From Planoprotostelium fungivorum (lineage: Eukaryota > Evosea > Variosea > Cavosteliida > Cavosteliaceae): a DNA stretch of 64,000 nt. Below the pieces are notes generated by a model. That model made no database searches. It worked only from the letters and a program-made list of their open reading frames with translations, and was not told the origin of the DNA. A program made the position numbers and the translations under genes. Positions 11,517-22,316 of this stretch are shown piece by piece. The stretch covers positions 1 to 64,000 of the forward strand of contig MDYQ01000184.1 of the NCBI GenBank assembly GCA_003024175.1. Direction: 5' to 3'. How positions within the stretch are numbered: the first letter of the stretch is position 1; the number at the start of each line of letters is the position of its first letter.

Positions 11517-13883
11517 ATGAAGAGACACACTTCTTTCTTCGCGGCTGTATTCATAGGACTCACCTTTCTGCTGGCGTACTCTTTCATAGAGACCTCTTCC
11601 GATGAACGTCTTCCCACCAGAGGTCTACTCTCCAAGCCAGACGATGACAAATTCGACATCGACAGTGAGTCAGCTTCGATCAACTACATACATTCTCTTC
11701 GATATCATCCATTCCCGATCTAATCCCGACACCTGTAGATGAATACGACTATGTTATCGTCGGTGCTGGTGCTGCTGGATGTGTCATCGCCAACCGCCTC
11801 TCTGAAGGAAACCGCTTCAGTGTACTCTTACTGGAATCAGGCAATGCCGATTGGAACGATCCCAACATCGTAGACCCCGCAGCTTACACTGGAAAGGCCA
11901 ACACTTTCCTTAACAACGTCGCACCTTCTCAGGATGGACGATATGGCTGGCCCACATTCACCCAGGCCGACAAGTCCACTTATGGACAGAGGTCGCTGGT
12001 CAACACTGGAAAGGCCATCGGTGGAGGTACCGCCGTCAACAACGCCATGTATGTCGTCGGAGGTAGCTACGTCTACGACAACTACTGGCCAGCCTCATGG
12101 AAGTACTCCAACCTGAAGGTGAGAAGACCCACGCCACCATCCGATCGAATGAGATGTCTGATATCATCTCAGAGTTACGTCGCTTCCATGGCCCAATTCT
12201 TCACTCCTTACCAGGGCACCGCTCGTTTCCCCCCTCAACTCGCATGGTTGAACGCCGCGAAGAACATCGCCACCCGCCAGATGTCTTCCGGCCAAGATGA
12301 CTTCCTCGTCAACAAGGGCGCCCGCAGCACCGCCTCTTACATCGAAGACCCCAGCCACGTCAATGGCGTCAACTACAACGATGTAGATGGACAAAATTCG
12401 GTCACCGTCTTCGCTCAATTCCAGACCTTCCAGAACCCCATCAATTCTACCAACTTCAAGAGACGTTACGCTGCCGATTACCTCGACGCCACGGTGAGTC
12501 CATCTACAACGTTGTAGATGGATCTGACCCCACCAGATCCTCAACCGCGACACCGGCAAGGGAGTCGGAAACAACCGGAAACTCCGCGTAGTCTCCGACG
12601 CCTCGGCCTCTCGAATTCTATTCAAGAAGTCACACAACAAGAAACCGGAGGCAGAGAAAGTCGTCTTCTATCATTCTGACGAGCGCTACACCGTCAAGGT
12701 GAAGAAGGAGGTCATTGTCGCTGCCGGCAGCTTCTTCTCGCCCGCCTTCTTGCAGAGGTCGGGGGTAGGAAATGCCGACAGATTGTCGACCATTGGTGTG
12801 AAGGACATCGTCTACAACAACACTGCCGTCGGTCAGAATCTGAGGAACCACTTGAAGGTGAGATATAGAGGACGAGAGGGGAGGCTCATGAGATGGTAGA
12901 CGTGGACGATCCTCGTTGGAACTGGAGACAGCAAGGATGTTTCTGATTTCTTCTCGGACTACAACGCGAACCTGCCGGGTTACCCTCTTCTCAGAGGAGG
13001 TGACGAATGATTACGTCATCCACCACGGCTGACTCTGTGCAGGGGCTTTCCTCTCGTACCACAAATTGGACCCCCTCCGTCCCAATTCAACATCCACCGT
13101 GTCCCCTAGGAAGTACCAAGTGTACATCTCCGCGGCCCAAAACCCCGTTCCCGCCAACGTCGTTGCCGCGTACAAGGCCTCCCCCTCGGCCGCTACTTCA
13201 TTCTCCATCACGGCCGACGACGTCCACTTTCAGACGCAGGGCTCAGTCGAGATCGCTCACCCGACCGATCCCACCGTCATTCCCAACATCTTCCAGACGG
13301 TGAGTTCATGGAGAATCGATGGGAAGCTGATGGAGCCGTACAGATCTTCCAGACCTACACCGCAGATTCCCGCCCGGCCGCACAGCAATTCGCCGCCGCC
13401 GCCAAGTTCGAGGCATCAACCATCCAAGCCCTCTTAGGTTTCGATATCCTCTACCAATTCGCTCAGGAGATGAACTCCATCCTCGCCTCTCAAGGAAAGA
13501 ACGTCACTCTCAAATTTGGCGCCCCCTACGACATCGACGTGAAGAACTTCCACGACGGTCTGCAACGCCTGGGCAACAGCTGGTACCAGCTGTTGTGGAC
13601 GTGGGTCACCCCCACCGCCCAGCTCTCGGCTCAGGATGCTCTCTTCAGAACGGCGGCGAACAACTTGATCTTGCTGTTGAAGAGTGGAGCCCATTTAGAC
13701 GGACACCCCAACGGATCGAACGGCATCGGCCTCGTCGTGGACGACAACTTGAAGGTCTTCGGAGTGAACGGAGTCAGAGTGGCGGACAACTCGATCTCGG
13801 CTGCATCTCCGGGTGGAAACGCTGCCATCAATGCTTTCATCATCGGTCACCACGCTGCCAAACTCATCCTGCAGGGTAACTAA
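11517..13883 (+). CDS. GMC-family FAD oxidoreductase, secreted or membrane-anchored
   Basis: The N-terminus is basic followed by a hydrophobic segment ([17 protein letters not shown]), a signal peptide or anchor. After the first intron comes the FAD dinucleotide motif [17 protein letters not shown]. The GMC signature region reads [19 protein letters not shown] and the second signature [19 protein letters not shown]. The C-terminal block has [36 protein letters not shown] and [14 protein letters not shown], placing the expected active-site His and Asn. Substrate cannot be told; relatives oxidise alcohols, sugars or choline. Several introns are phase-consistent, and one (about 13299-13343) is flanked by IFQT on both sides. 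The start at 11517 is the first ATG before the leader. Stop follows LILQGN. Confidence 0.88.
12501..12520. repeat. Perfect 20-bp palindrome inside a GMC-gene intron
   Basis: CATCTACAACGTTGTAGATG is the dispersed motif CATCTACAAC directly followed by its own reverse complement. It lies just after the donor GTGAGTC of an intron. Single copies of either half recur in introns across the window. Confidence 0.8.
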
Positions 13884-13989
13884 TTCTGTGTACTACCAAC
13901 GATAAAAAACGTTATTTTATGATCTCCCCTTCTCTTCAAACGAAATGTGTTTTTATCTTCGATTCAGTGGCTCCAGAAGGTTCTGGTCG

Positions 13990-14066
13990 TGTGCCGTTAC
14001 ATCTGTTCACTCATCCTCTTACCGATCTGGTCCATCAGAGGATGACCAAACAAATGTAACGGCACA
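13990..14066. other. Nested stem-loop, possible structured RNA
   Basis: Perfect 13-bp outer arms (TGTGCCGTTACAT at 13990-14002, ATGTAACGGCACA at 14054-14066) enclose 8-bp inner arms (CATCCTCT at 14012, AGAGGATG at 14037). The inner and outer stems are separated by two 9-nt unpaired sides. The trinucleotide ACA overlaps the 3' foot on the plus strand. It lies between convergent genes, in a likely 3' UTR of one of them or as a small RNA gene of its own. Confidence 0.5.
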
Positions 14067-14105
14067 CAAAGGTTGCGTGCAAAATGAGAGGCTCTAACTA
14101 TCCTC

Positions 14106-14813
14106 CTATCTCGCTTGATTTCTGATGGGCCTGACGATGCGAGCGAGAGCTGGGATGTCTCCGTTGTCCGTGACAAGGGAGGGGAAGGTGAAGCAATGGC
14201 CCACGAGATCCTCCATGCGGAAGAAGTACCTCCGTGGTTCGACCTCTAAAACGAAAAAGGAGGCTCCAGTTTCGTGGTGAAATTCTTGGTCGTAAGAGAT
14301 GAGATAGTGATCTGTGCTCGATGAGACACAAGTGGAGGTGTGGGGAATGAACTTACATATATCGCCTGATAAAATAGCGGAGAGTATATATTGACTGTAC
14401 GGTGTAATAAAAGGTCGAACGAGATATGTTCCGTCTGGCTGGCCATTCAACAGGTCGTTGGCTTGTTGTGAGTTTGCCACTGAATCTATGTACCACCTAT
14501 CGTCGCACATTAATACGGTGATAGATCTCTCGTCGTCTCACGGCTGTTGGGTGAAGCTGACCCAGCTTGGAGAGTTCGTCAGCTGCTTCCCTTTCTCTCG
14601 ATGCGGTGTCAGTTTCCTCTTCACCGCGTTGATGATCTTCATCTTGTGTCCATCGGTCTGAGATTTCCCCCGCTCCATGGTCCGGTTTTTCTCTTGCGAT
14701 TCAGGCGAAACACATTCCCCATTCTTCTGAATGCACCCTGACGACGGGACTGCGATCGGATGTAACCTACTTATACGCACCCAGAGCTCCCAATGTGGCT
14801 GAAAATGACACAA
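14106..14813 (-). CDS. Small SH2-domain protein
   Basis: Joining three exons (introns about 14465-14512 and 14311-14355) gives a tail-to-tail SH2 domain. PWYIDSVANSQQANDLL is the opening strand and first helix. GTYLVRP is the FLVR strand with its phosphotyrosine-binding Arg. YHYLISYDQEF is the central strand pair and ARIVRPI the close. The domain fills the C-terminal half; the N-terminal half is basic and polar with no domain seen. No kinase or other catalytic part is visible, so this looks like an adaptor that reads phosphotyrosine. The start is uncertain between 14690 and 14813, because a further short 5' exon is possible. Confidence 0.7.
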
Positions 14814-15036
14814 ATATTGTCCATAGGGGGATGGCTTACCCCGTCAGAAAATCCAGAACTGTCTCAATAGAGGACGACAAGCTCAATGTTCCTCTCTTGT
14901 TTCTTCCTCCTGGCTCTGTGAACTAAGTTTGACAAAATTGATGGTTGAAAATGGAACCCAATGTAGATGGAAGATTCTCAGAAGGGATTATTGTCACGTG
15001 AGCGACCACACGTGATTGTCGAGATCATCACGAAGC

Positions 15037-15773
15037 ATGACCCCTCTATCCCTCCTCGCCCTACATGGAGGGCTCATGATACTCGGCTTGGGTGTCTTCA
15101 CGACGTTCGCTGTTTTCATTGCCATCTTTCGAGAGAAGTTTCTGAGGCTGGTGGGTGTTAAGGAGGAGTCCAGAGACAGTTGGAAGAGTGCCAGGTGGTT
15201 CGATCTGCATCTGGCCTGGCATTCTGTCGGTTTCTTCACGGCTGCATTTGGACTCGTCGTCGTCTTTCTCGTGACGCCGGACGAAGAGAAGGAGAAATTG
15301 AGAGCAGATAGCGGTGAGTGTTGTCTTTCGATGATTCATCATGATGATGTGATCGACAGGCATTCTCCGGTGGATGATGGAATGGATTCACACCATCTTG
15401 GGCATCGTTGTCGTCATTGTCATCGCGATATTCGTTCCATCACAAGGCCTGCCAGACGAAGGTGCACCACGCCAACTGAGGAGGTGTGCATCATCGTCAC
15501 CATCGTTCTCTATTATCAGCCAAATACCGACACTTGTGCAGAGAGTATTACAATCGACACGGTTGGGTCGGCCGATTGTCCATCATCGGTGCTTACATCA
15601 ACATGATCTTGGGTCTAATCATGTTGCTGATACGAGACGGTCAACACAACGACAACTTTTTCCTCCTGTGGCCGTCGACTCTCTATATCCTCTTCTTCCT
15701 ATCCGCTGGCATCTTTGGTATCTCTCTCTATCGTAATTTGAAGAAGGGTCCACAGAGGAACAAAGATGAATAA
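15037..15773 (+). CDS. Cytochrome b561-domain membrane protein
   Basis: Three exons give a protein of about 200 aa with five or six hydrophobic helices. Histidines sit where the b561 family binds two haems: LHGGLMILGLG in helix 1, HLAWHSVGFF in helix 2, IHTILGIVVVI in helix 3, and HGWVGRLSIIGAYINMILGL in helix 4, which fits the family pattern H-x-W-x-G-R followed by IN-x-x-LGL. Such proteins pass electrons across membranes, often from ascorbate. No DOMON or other extracellular domain precedes the helices. The ATG at 15037 starts directly at helix 1; an earlier exon near 14967 is possible but unsupported. The stop overlaps an AATAAA. Confidence 0.8.
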
Positions 15774-15879
15774 ATCCATTTTATGTACTTTTCACGATCA
15801 TCGTCACCGACATCATGTCGAATAGAATACAGTCCTATAGAGGTGTCACTCGATGTGATCATCACGATGAGAAACTCAC

Positions 15880-16391
15880 TCAATACTTGTGCAATATCTC
15901 CGATTCAAACTGAGATGCAGTCAACTGACCAGGCAGAGCTTTCCCTCCACGATTGAATACGTTGTAAGCGCTGAGTTCACCCTCTTTCCTCTGTCCCAAG
16001 TTGCTGAACATGAGAAAGAAGAGGCTGCAGATGAAGAAGACAACGCCAAACTCCAGACGGATGAAGACGAAGAAGAGGAGGAACCATAAGGCAAAGCCGA
16101 GATACGTCTCAATCGGGATGGAGTAGACGAAATCGACGACGGAGACTGTAAGGAGTTGAGACGATGTGTGGGTATGATTGAGAATCTCACTTGGAAGACG
16201 ATTGATCAGCCAGACGTATAATTCGTGTTTGTATTGCTGTATCTTTGTTGGTTTCTCCTCTTCCTTGAACTACATTTCATCAGGAGATGTATGATGATAT
16301 GGTGTGCCACCTTATTCTGTGCCCATTCTCTCCTCAGCGTGTAATACGTTGGTTTCTCTTTCTTCGCCGTACCCAGTTTCTGTCCTGTCAT
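15880..16391 (-). CDS. SAYSD1: SAYSvFN-domain protein (SAYSD1-like)
   Basis: Three exons give about 125 aa. A hydrophobic hairpin-like segment (YLGFALWFLLFFVFIRLEFG) is followed by a second (VVFFICSLFFLMFSNLG), then KEGELSAYNVFNRGGKALPG and a QFESEIL tail. This reproduces the SAYSvFN signature, with SAYN in place of SAYS. SAYSD1 is an ER membrane protein reported to sense UFM1-modified ribosomes stalled on translocons, so the same quality-control role is likely. The start MTGQKLGTAKKEKP is the first ATG after the upstream T/A-rich stretch. It is convergent with the b561 gene, about 100 bp apart. Confidence 0.82.
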
Positions 16392-16597
16392 GGTTGATGT
16401 GATGTGATGTGACGAAAAATAAATCATTTTCGATTTTCCTCAACAGAACAATTTTCATTCATTTATTTCGAAGCACTTTCGACAATTTTTCCTTCATTGA
16501 GTGGACATAGGTTCCTGTCTTCCATCAGCCACATCATCAGAGAGGCATGTGATGTGATGCGATCTCACAGTGACTGTTTCATCTTGATGATGATCTA
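16392..16597. other. Spacer between SAYSD1-like and cyclase genes
   Basis: About 200 bp with no reading frame of note. It holds the 3' end of the cyclase transcript and the promoter of the SAYSD1-like gene. Confidence 0.5.
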
Positions 16598-19500
16598 TCA
16601 GATCACCTCGGGTGCACTCGTCTTGTGTTTCTTCGTCACTCCATTGCTGGGTGGTAACATCGAGCCCGATTCCTGATAGAAGACGTCAGCATCGTGTCGC
16701 TGTTGGATATAGAAGGTACCTCATCGTCTGACTTCCTCTTGAAGTGAAACATACCAACGTCAGCCATACCTATCGTATCCGATAGGGAAGGTAATTTGGA
16801 CTTGTTGTAGTATTCACTGGCCTCTTCGAAAGAAGAAATCTTTTTTCTTGTCAGAATTTTTTCCCCATTTTTTTAAATTGGACAAAAGATTCAAAAGATG
16901 AATAGAAAAAATGTGAAAGATGAAGAAAAAGAAAGATCTCTCACTTGTTGTGTGATCATGGCCAGACGTAAGTACAACGTATTTTCAAAGTGACGCCTCT
17001 CCGGGTGATCCGCGGGTAATCTCTCCACCACCTGCAGCCCCAACTGACATTTACTACCCACGTCAGCCTCCAAATTCAAATTTCAAATTCCCACCTTCGC
17101 GCCTCTTCGTCCGCGTAACTCTCCTTTGACAGCTCGATGCTCTTCAGTAGATAATTGACCGCGCTGATGACTGTCGTACTGTCCACGCCAGTGTTCTTCA
17201 GTATCACAGCGTTGCACAGATGGTAGGCCAAGATGGTGTAGTAGTAACTGATGTAGTTTTCAAAGTTGTTCTCGATGTAAGAGGCAACAGCCATGTGTAG
17301 CTCTATCTTCTGCGAATTGAGAAGGAGGTTGTAAGAGACGTCTCGTATCATGGAGTTGTTGAATCGAAAGTGGCCGTGGTGTCGGTCTTCTACAACGATG
17401 CCGACTGCGACGAGGGCTTGGAGGCTCTGAGGTAAGGTACCGATGTGTTCTCGGATGGGGAAGATGCCACGAAGGGTGACGAAATCGAAGACCTGGTTGG
17501 GGTGAGGAGATGGAGTGGTGATGATGATGATGATGATGATGTGGTGATGTGATGATGTGGTGATGTGATGATGTGGTGATGTGGTGGTGATGTGATGTGG
17601 TGATGATGATGATGATGATGTTCACCTCGCCGATGACGCTAGCTACTTTGAGAAGGAGTTGCTGCTGGAGGGGTAGGGCATCGATGGAAGAGGTGATGAT
17701 CTGCTCGATACTGCGATGATCGTCAGAAGTGATCATGATGATGCGACGATCTTTCATGATCGTTGTCATGACGGAGGATGTCTCGATGTCATGAGAGATA
17801 TCTCACCTCTCGGGTATCGTGTGGGCTATGGTATTCCCGGCAGATAAATTGACATCACACTGTCCCTCGTTGACTACGAGAACGTTTGAACCTTTGACAG
17901 ACCTAGCCATTTCTTGCAGGTAAAATGGATTTCCCACCCAAGAAGAAGAAAACATCTTCCAGACTTCATCCGTGATCGAATTGACCTGATAGAGTGAGAA
18001 ATGGTACGTTGTAGATGGATGAGATGACGCGTTGTAGATTATCACCTTGAAGATGTCACAGATGAGGCTCTTTCCTTCGTCGTCTGACATCCTCTCGAGT
18101 TTACAGTGACTGAGTAGATTTCTCTTCTTCAGATGTAAGATGAGCTCGTTCCAAAGGGGTGAGCTGAAAGGCCTCGCCGTCAACACCATACACACACTCT
18201 TCACCTGCATCATCATCATCATCATCATCCCATCATCATCATCATCCACTCACCCTCTTTGCAATCTTTGCCAACAAGGCGAGAGAAGAGATATCCAGCG
18301 CGTGACAATCGTTGAGTATGAGCAGGACCTTCCCTCTCTGCTCGACAAACTTGTCGAAAATATCGGTCAAGAGATCCAACGTCTGTACGTTCCTCTGCTT
18401 GCCGTGCACCGATTTCGTGTAGTCACTCTCTTCAATCTTGTGCCGTATGATAACATTGAGAAAGGCGAGGCAGTCGTTGTTCAGCCACGTTGTGCCTTGG
18501 AGGTAGACCGAGATATTCTTCTTCACCGTGTCGAGGCAATCTGTGCGGTCGATCTGTAGTATCTCTTCGAAGATTCGTTTCCAAGGGAGATAGGGTGTCA
18601 ATCGATCGATGGCATCGGAGTTACCCTCCAAGACAACGATCTGTACTTGTCAGTCTACAATCGAAGCGGGAGATTTCGGAAGATAGCGGAAGATTGCGGA
18701 AGATTGCGGAAAAATAGATCACCTCTCTCTCGGCTTCGGCGATGTCACGTGTGTACGCAGACAGGGCGGATTTGCCCATACCAGCTTCACCTTCGATCAT
18801 GATGAATTTTCCGTGACCTTTCTTCAGCTCTTCGATCCCCTCCTTCAACGCTTCCTTCTCCGTCTGTCTTCCCACGGGTACCTACCGCCCGTCAATCTAC
18901 AACCCGCCAGGATTTCTTCTCACTTTCTTCTCCCTCAATTTGTCACGGTCGCCCTTCATTTCTCGGAGTGGGGTGTAGATGTCTATCGGTACAGCTTTGC
19001 CCTTGACCGTGACGGGTGGGTGAGTGTCAAAGTCCCAGCTGTTACACGTTCGATTGTACGTCGCCGCATCACACAGGACGTTATACTTGTGGTCCTCGGC
19101 AGCTTTCATCAATCTGAGACGGGTCAAAAAAAGGGAGGGAGTGGGTTTCGAAACCTAGCGGACAAGTTGACGATGTCTCCCACGACGGCATACTCTTGTC
19201 GAGTTGGATTGCCGAGAGCACCGCAGTAGCACTTTCCAGATGTGATGCCGATGCTGGTGACCTGATTCGAATTGGAATGATTTCGATGGGTCGACGGTTT
19301 TTCCTCACCTGTCCCATGTCTTGTAATTCCTTTCTGATCTGAACGGCGGCACGGATACCTCTGACGGCATCATCTGATGAGATATTATTACATTTGATCA
19401 TGTGACGCATTGATGAAGAAATCAAGTATAAGAGAACGAAATGAATGGAAGACGTTAAGATAGAATTCCTATCATAGATTCTGCCCATGTACGAACCTTC

Positions 19501-21691
19501 ATGCGACACCGGAGCACCGAAGACGACGATACAGACGGTTCCCTTGTCATCCACCAACGTCTGCCTGACGAACCCCTCGTGACTCATCACAGCTCGCTGG
19601 ATGACCTTGATGACCTGTGATGACGTCACGCCACGTCATCGATGGATTTCAGATGTGCCTCACCCGATTTGCACTCGCCAGAGTGTTCACGAGGTGTCCG
19701 TTCGAGTCCAATTGGCCTCGAGGCTTCGTCATGACCAGATTCGTCAAGTTGATGAATACGACGGTGACGAGACGGAATTCTCCGAGGTAGAGTAATTGTC
19801 CGGAGCGGATTCGCTCTACGACAACCCATTGGATGTATCTGTCGTAGAGTGAGTGGTGTTGATGATCGTGTGATGATGTGATCATGTCACAATGTGATGA
19901 TCAACATGATCCATGATGATGATGACAACTCACGAAGAGAGTGAGTCTTCCATCTTTTTTAACGTCTCCAGATCCGGGAGGGGTCTCAACGGTATCATCT
20001 TCACCGGGCACAACACCTTCGTGATGTGATAGTTCTCTCCTTGCACCGCATTGCTCTTGTGAGATATCGCAGAGGGGGTGAGAAATACCGTCTGATCGCT
20101 CATGATGACATCCTTCCCTGACTTCACCGGGCTCTCTTCTTCTTCTTTCGATAGTGGAATCGCATTGTTTGTAGGTACCCTAGTGGCTGTGTTAACGCTG
20201 ATTCGGTCATTCGATGTGTTTTTCTCCTCGTCTCACTTTTTCGTGTGGATGGGCACGCCTTCGCAGAGGTTTCTGACGTGGGACCAACTCTCGGGAGAGC
20301 AGACTACGTTGCCTGAGTCACCCTCGATGGTCGTCTTCAATTGAGCGAAAGCCTCTCCGTCTAATACGTATTCTACGTAATTGTCCACCCCCCCGACGTG
20401 GAGGGCCTGTAGTTCGGAAGCTCCGATTCCGATTCGGAGTCGGAGTTCAAAGGAAGAGCCGTCGGCCATGTTGATGAAGTACTGGTTGAGTCGGTGTTGA
20501 ATGTCTAAACCGCATTGAACGGCGCGGAGGGTGAGTTCGGCAACGAGTTGCTCGTGGGTTTTGCCTTCGAGGGGAAAGGCATCCTCTGAGAAGACACTCT
20601 GTGATGACGGTGTCAGGTGATGCACGATGTGTGATGATGGATGTGATGATCGTGTCAACGAGATGGTATGATGATGTCAGGTGATGCGCGATGTATGATG
20701 ACGGATGTGATGGTATGATGGTGATGTCGACCGTGATGTTCGTGTCAAACTTACGATGAGAGCGTCTCCTGCAAATTTATCTGTCGAAAGAGTCAATTTC
20801 CTTCGAGAGATCGAATTTCGAGATAACATGATGAAGATCACTCGTCACGTGAGATCATGTGATGAGATGAAAACTCACACAATTCTCCTCCATGCATTCT
20901 GATGAGGTCCAACACTTGACCAAAGTAATTGTTCAGATGCTTGGCTAACATCTCCACACCAGAGGCTCCGAGAGATGACATCCTCTCACTGATGGGTGTG
21001 AAATCTGCGGATGTGTTAGAAGATGGTGAGGGGAAGATGAGAAGAGACACACTGGCTACGTCGGTGAACATTAGAGTTCCACGGAATCTTCTAGAATATG
21101 GAACTTCTTTCGTCGTCGCTCTAGCCGGTGCACTTTTTACATGTGAGATGATCGTATGACGTTCAATGTCCATATGATCAAAATGTATGTCTTAGCGTAC
21201 CCGATGGGGGCGGTGATGGCAGAATGGATTTCCATGCTGAGAGATCCAAAGTCAAATTCCTTCTTATTCTCCTCCGGAAATAACTTGAACTTGGCATTGA
21301 GCAGCCTCTCTGGGATCTGTGGCACGTTGAACGGGCCACTGGAATTATTGTTCAATATCGTGCTCGTGTTGGGGCTGGTGAAGTCTATGACGCTGCGGCT
21401 CATGTTGGGTGATGCCAAAAATGTGTTGAGTGCCTCGAAAGAACTCTGACGCCTAGCAATTCCCCCAGAATTGTGCTTTAGAAGGCAGCTCTCTACTACT
21501 GATTGGGGGAGGAATGAACACAGTTGTTCGGCGACAGTTCTTCCTTTCTTCTCCTTTTTCGTCTCACTGATGGATGTGTTGACTGATTCTGCAGCCTGAG
21601 CGGACGCAATGGTCTCCATATCTTGTATGGACAAACTTGGTAGGCCTGGTGCCGCCATAGATTGAAGAATGTACGTCTCTTTCGACGTCAT
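16598..21691 (-). CDS. Soluble adenylyl cyclase (ADCY10/sAC-like) with STAND-type ATPase domain
   Basis: A large multi-exon gene. The first class III cyclase domain has FRGTLMFTDVAS with the first metal Asp, and ELYKFAGDALI (across an intron at about 20770-20880) with the base-selecting Lys and second metal Asp. The second domain opens VTVVFINLTN, lacking the metal Asp as the second domain of human ADCY10 does, and carries NPTRQEYAVVGDIVNLSARF with the Asn and Arg of the transition-state set. A P-loop IEGEAGMGKSAL and a STAND-like region (LLILNDCHALD, CMVLTARPF) follow, then a helical tail. The order cyclase-cyclase-P-loop ATPase-long helical tail is that of sAC and of the Dictyostelium soluble cyclase. 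The Lys in YKFAGD argues for ATP over GTP. No membrane helix is obvious. The ATG at 21691 (MTSKETYILQ) is chosen because upstream sequence is not coding-like. The stop follows KTSAPEVI. Confidence 0.87.
17515..17620. repeat. GATGATGTG-type simple repeat in a cyclase intron
   Basis: An intron is expanded with interrupted GATGAT / GTGGTGATGTGAT units. Similar TGATGATG-rich runs fill other introns of this window (for example 18205-18245, 20600-20720, 26140-26230). Confidence 0.8.
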
Positions 21692-22316
21692 TTTGTGAGT
21701 TAAGCCGTCTATATGCAATGATCTCTGATGATTGGGTCCTTTCGATTTTTTTGTGCAAGTAAAGGTGAGTTGGGAGGAAACGTAGACAAGGATGTTTCTC
21801 TCAATTTTCATTCAATACTACAGCTTCTCCCCACCACCAGCCCGTGCGAAAAGACCGAAAGAGGAGAAGAAGGAACGATATAGTAGTACGTCCTTAGAGT
21901 TGTCTCGCTTAGAATGTACGGAACACCGATGTCTTGGTTCTGACGGTTCTGCCCTGACTTATTCACACAGAGAGGAGATCGGATGAGACGATCATTAACT
22001 CTTTCGTGCCGTGGTGTCCATCACTGACGTCACACCTCACTCTACGTCAAAGACACAATCGTCTCACATTAGATGTGGAGCGCGATCGTGTATTCGTCAC
22101 AGTGTATTGAAATGATTGTGTTTCATAAGTAAACAAAGAGTAGCGGCTTTTTGAAGGATGTGAAGACGATCGTGTTTCCTCACATAGACAGAGGACTCGT
22201 GCACATTGCCGATCTTTTATGAATGACCTTTAAGTGATATGGTCTGTCTTCAGCACCAAGAGACGATCGAAAAGAGGCACACATATGATGTTTCTTTTAT
22301 ACATTCCTCGCATACA
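21692..22316. other. Intergenic stretch, cyclase to sedolisin
   Basis: About 620 bp. It should hold the cyclase promoter and the sedolisin 3' UTR. A TGACGTCA palindrome lies near 22025. I see no supported gene or RNA. Confidence 0.5.
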
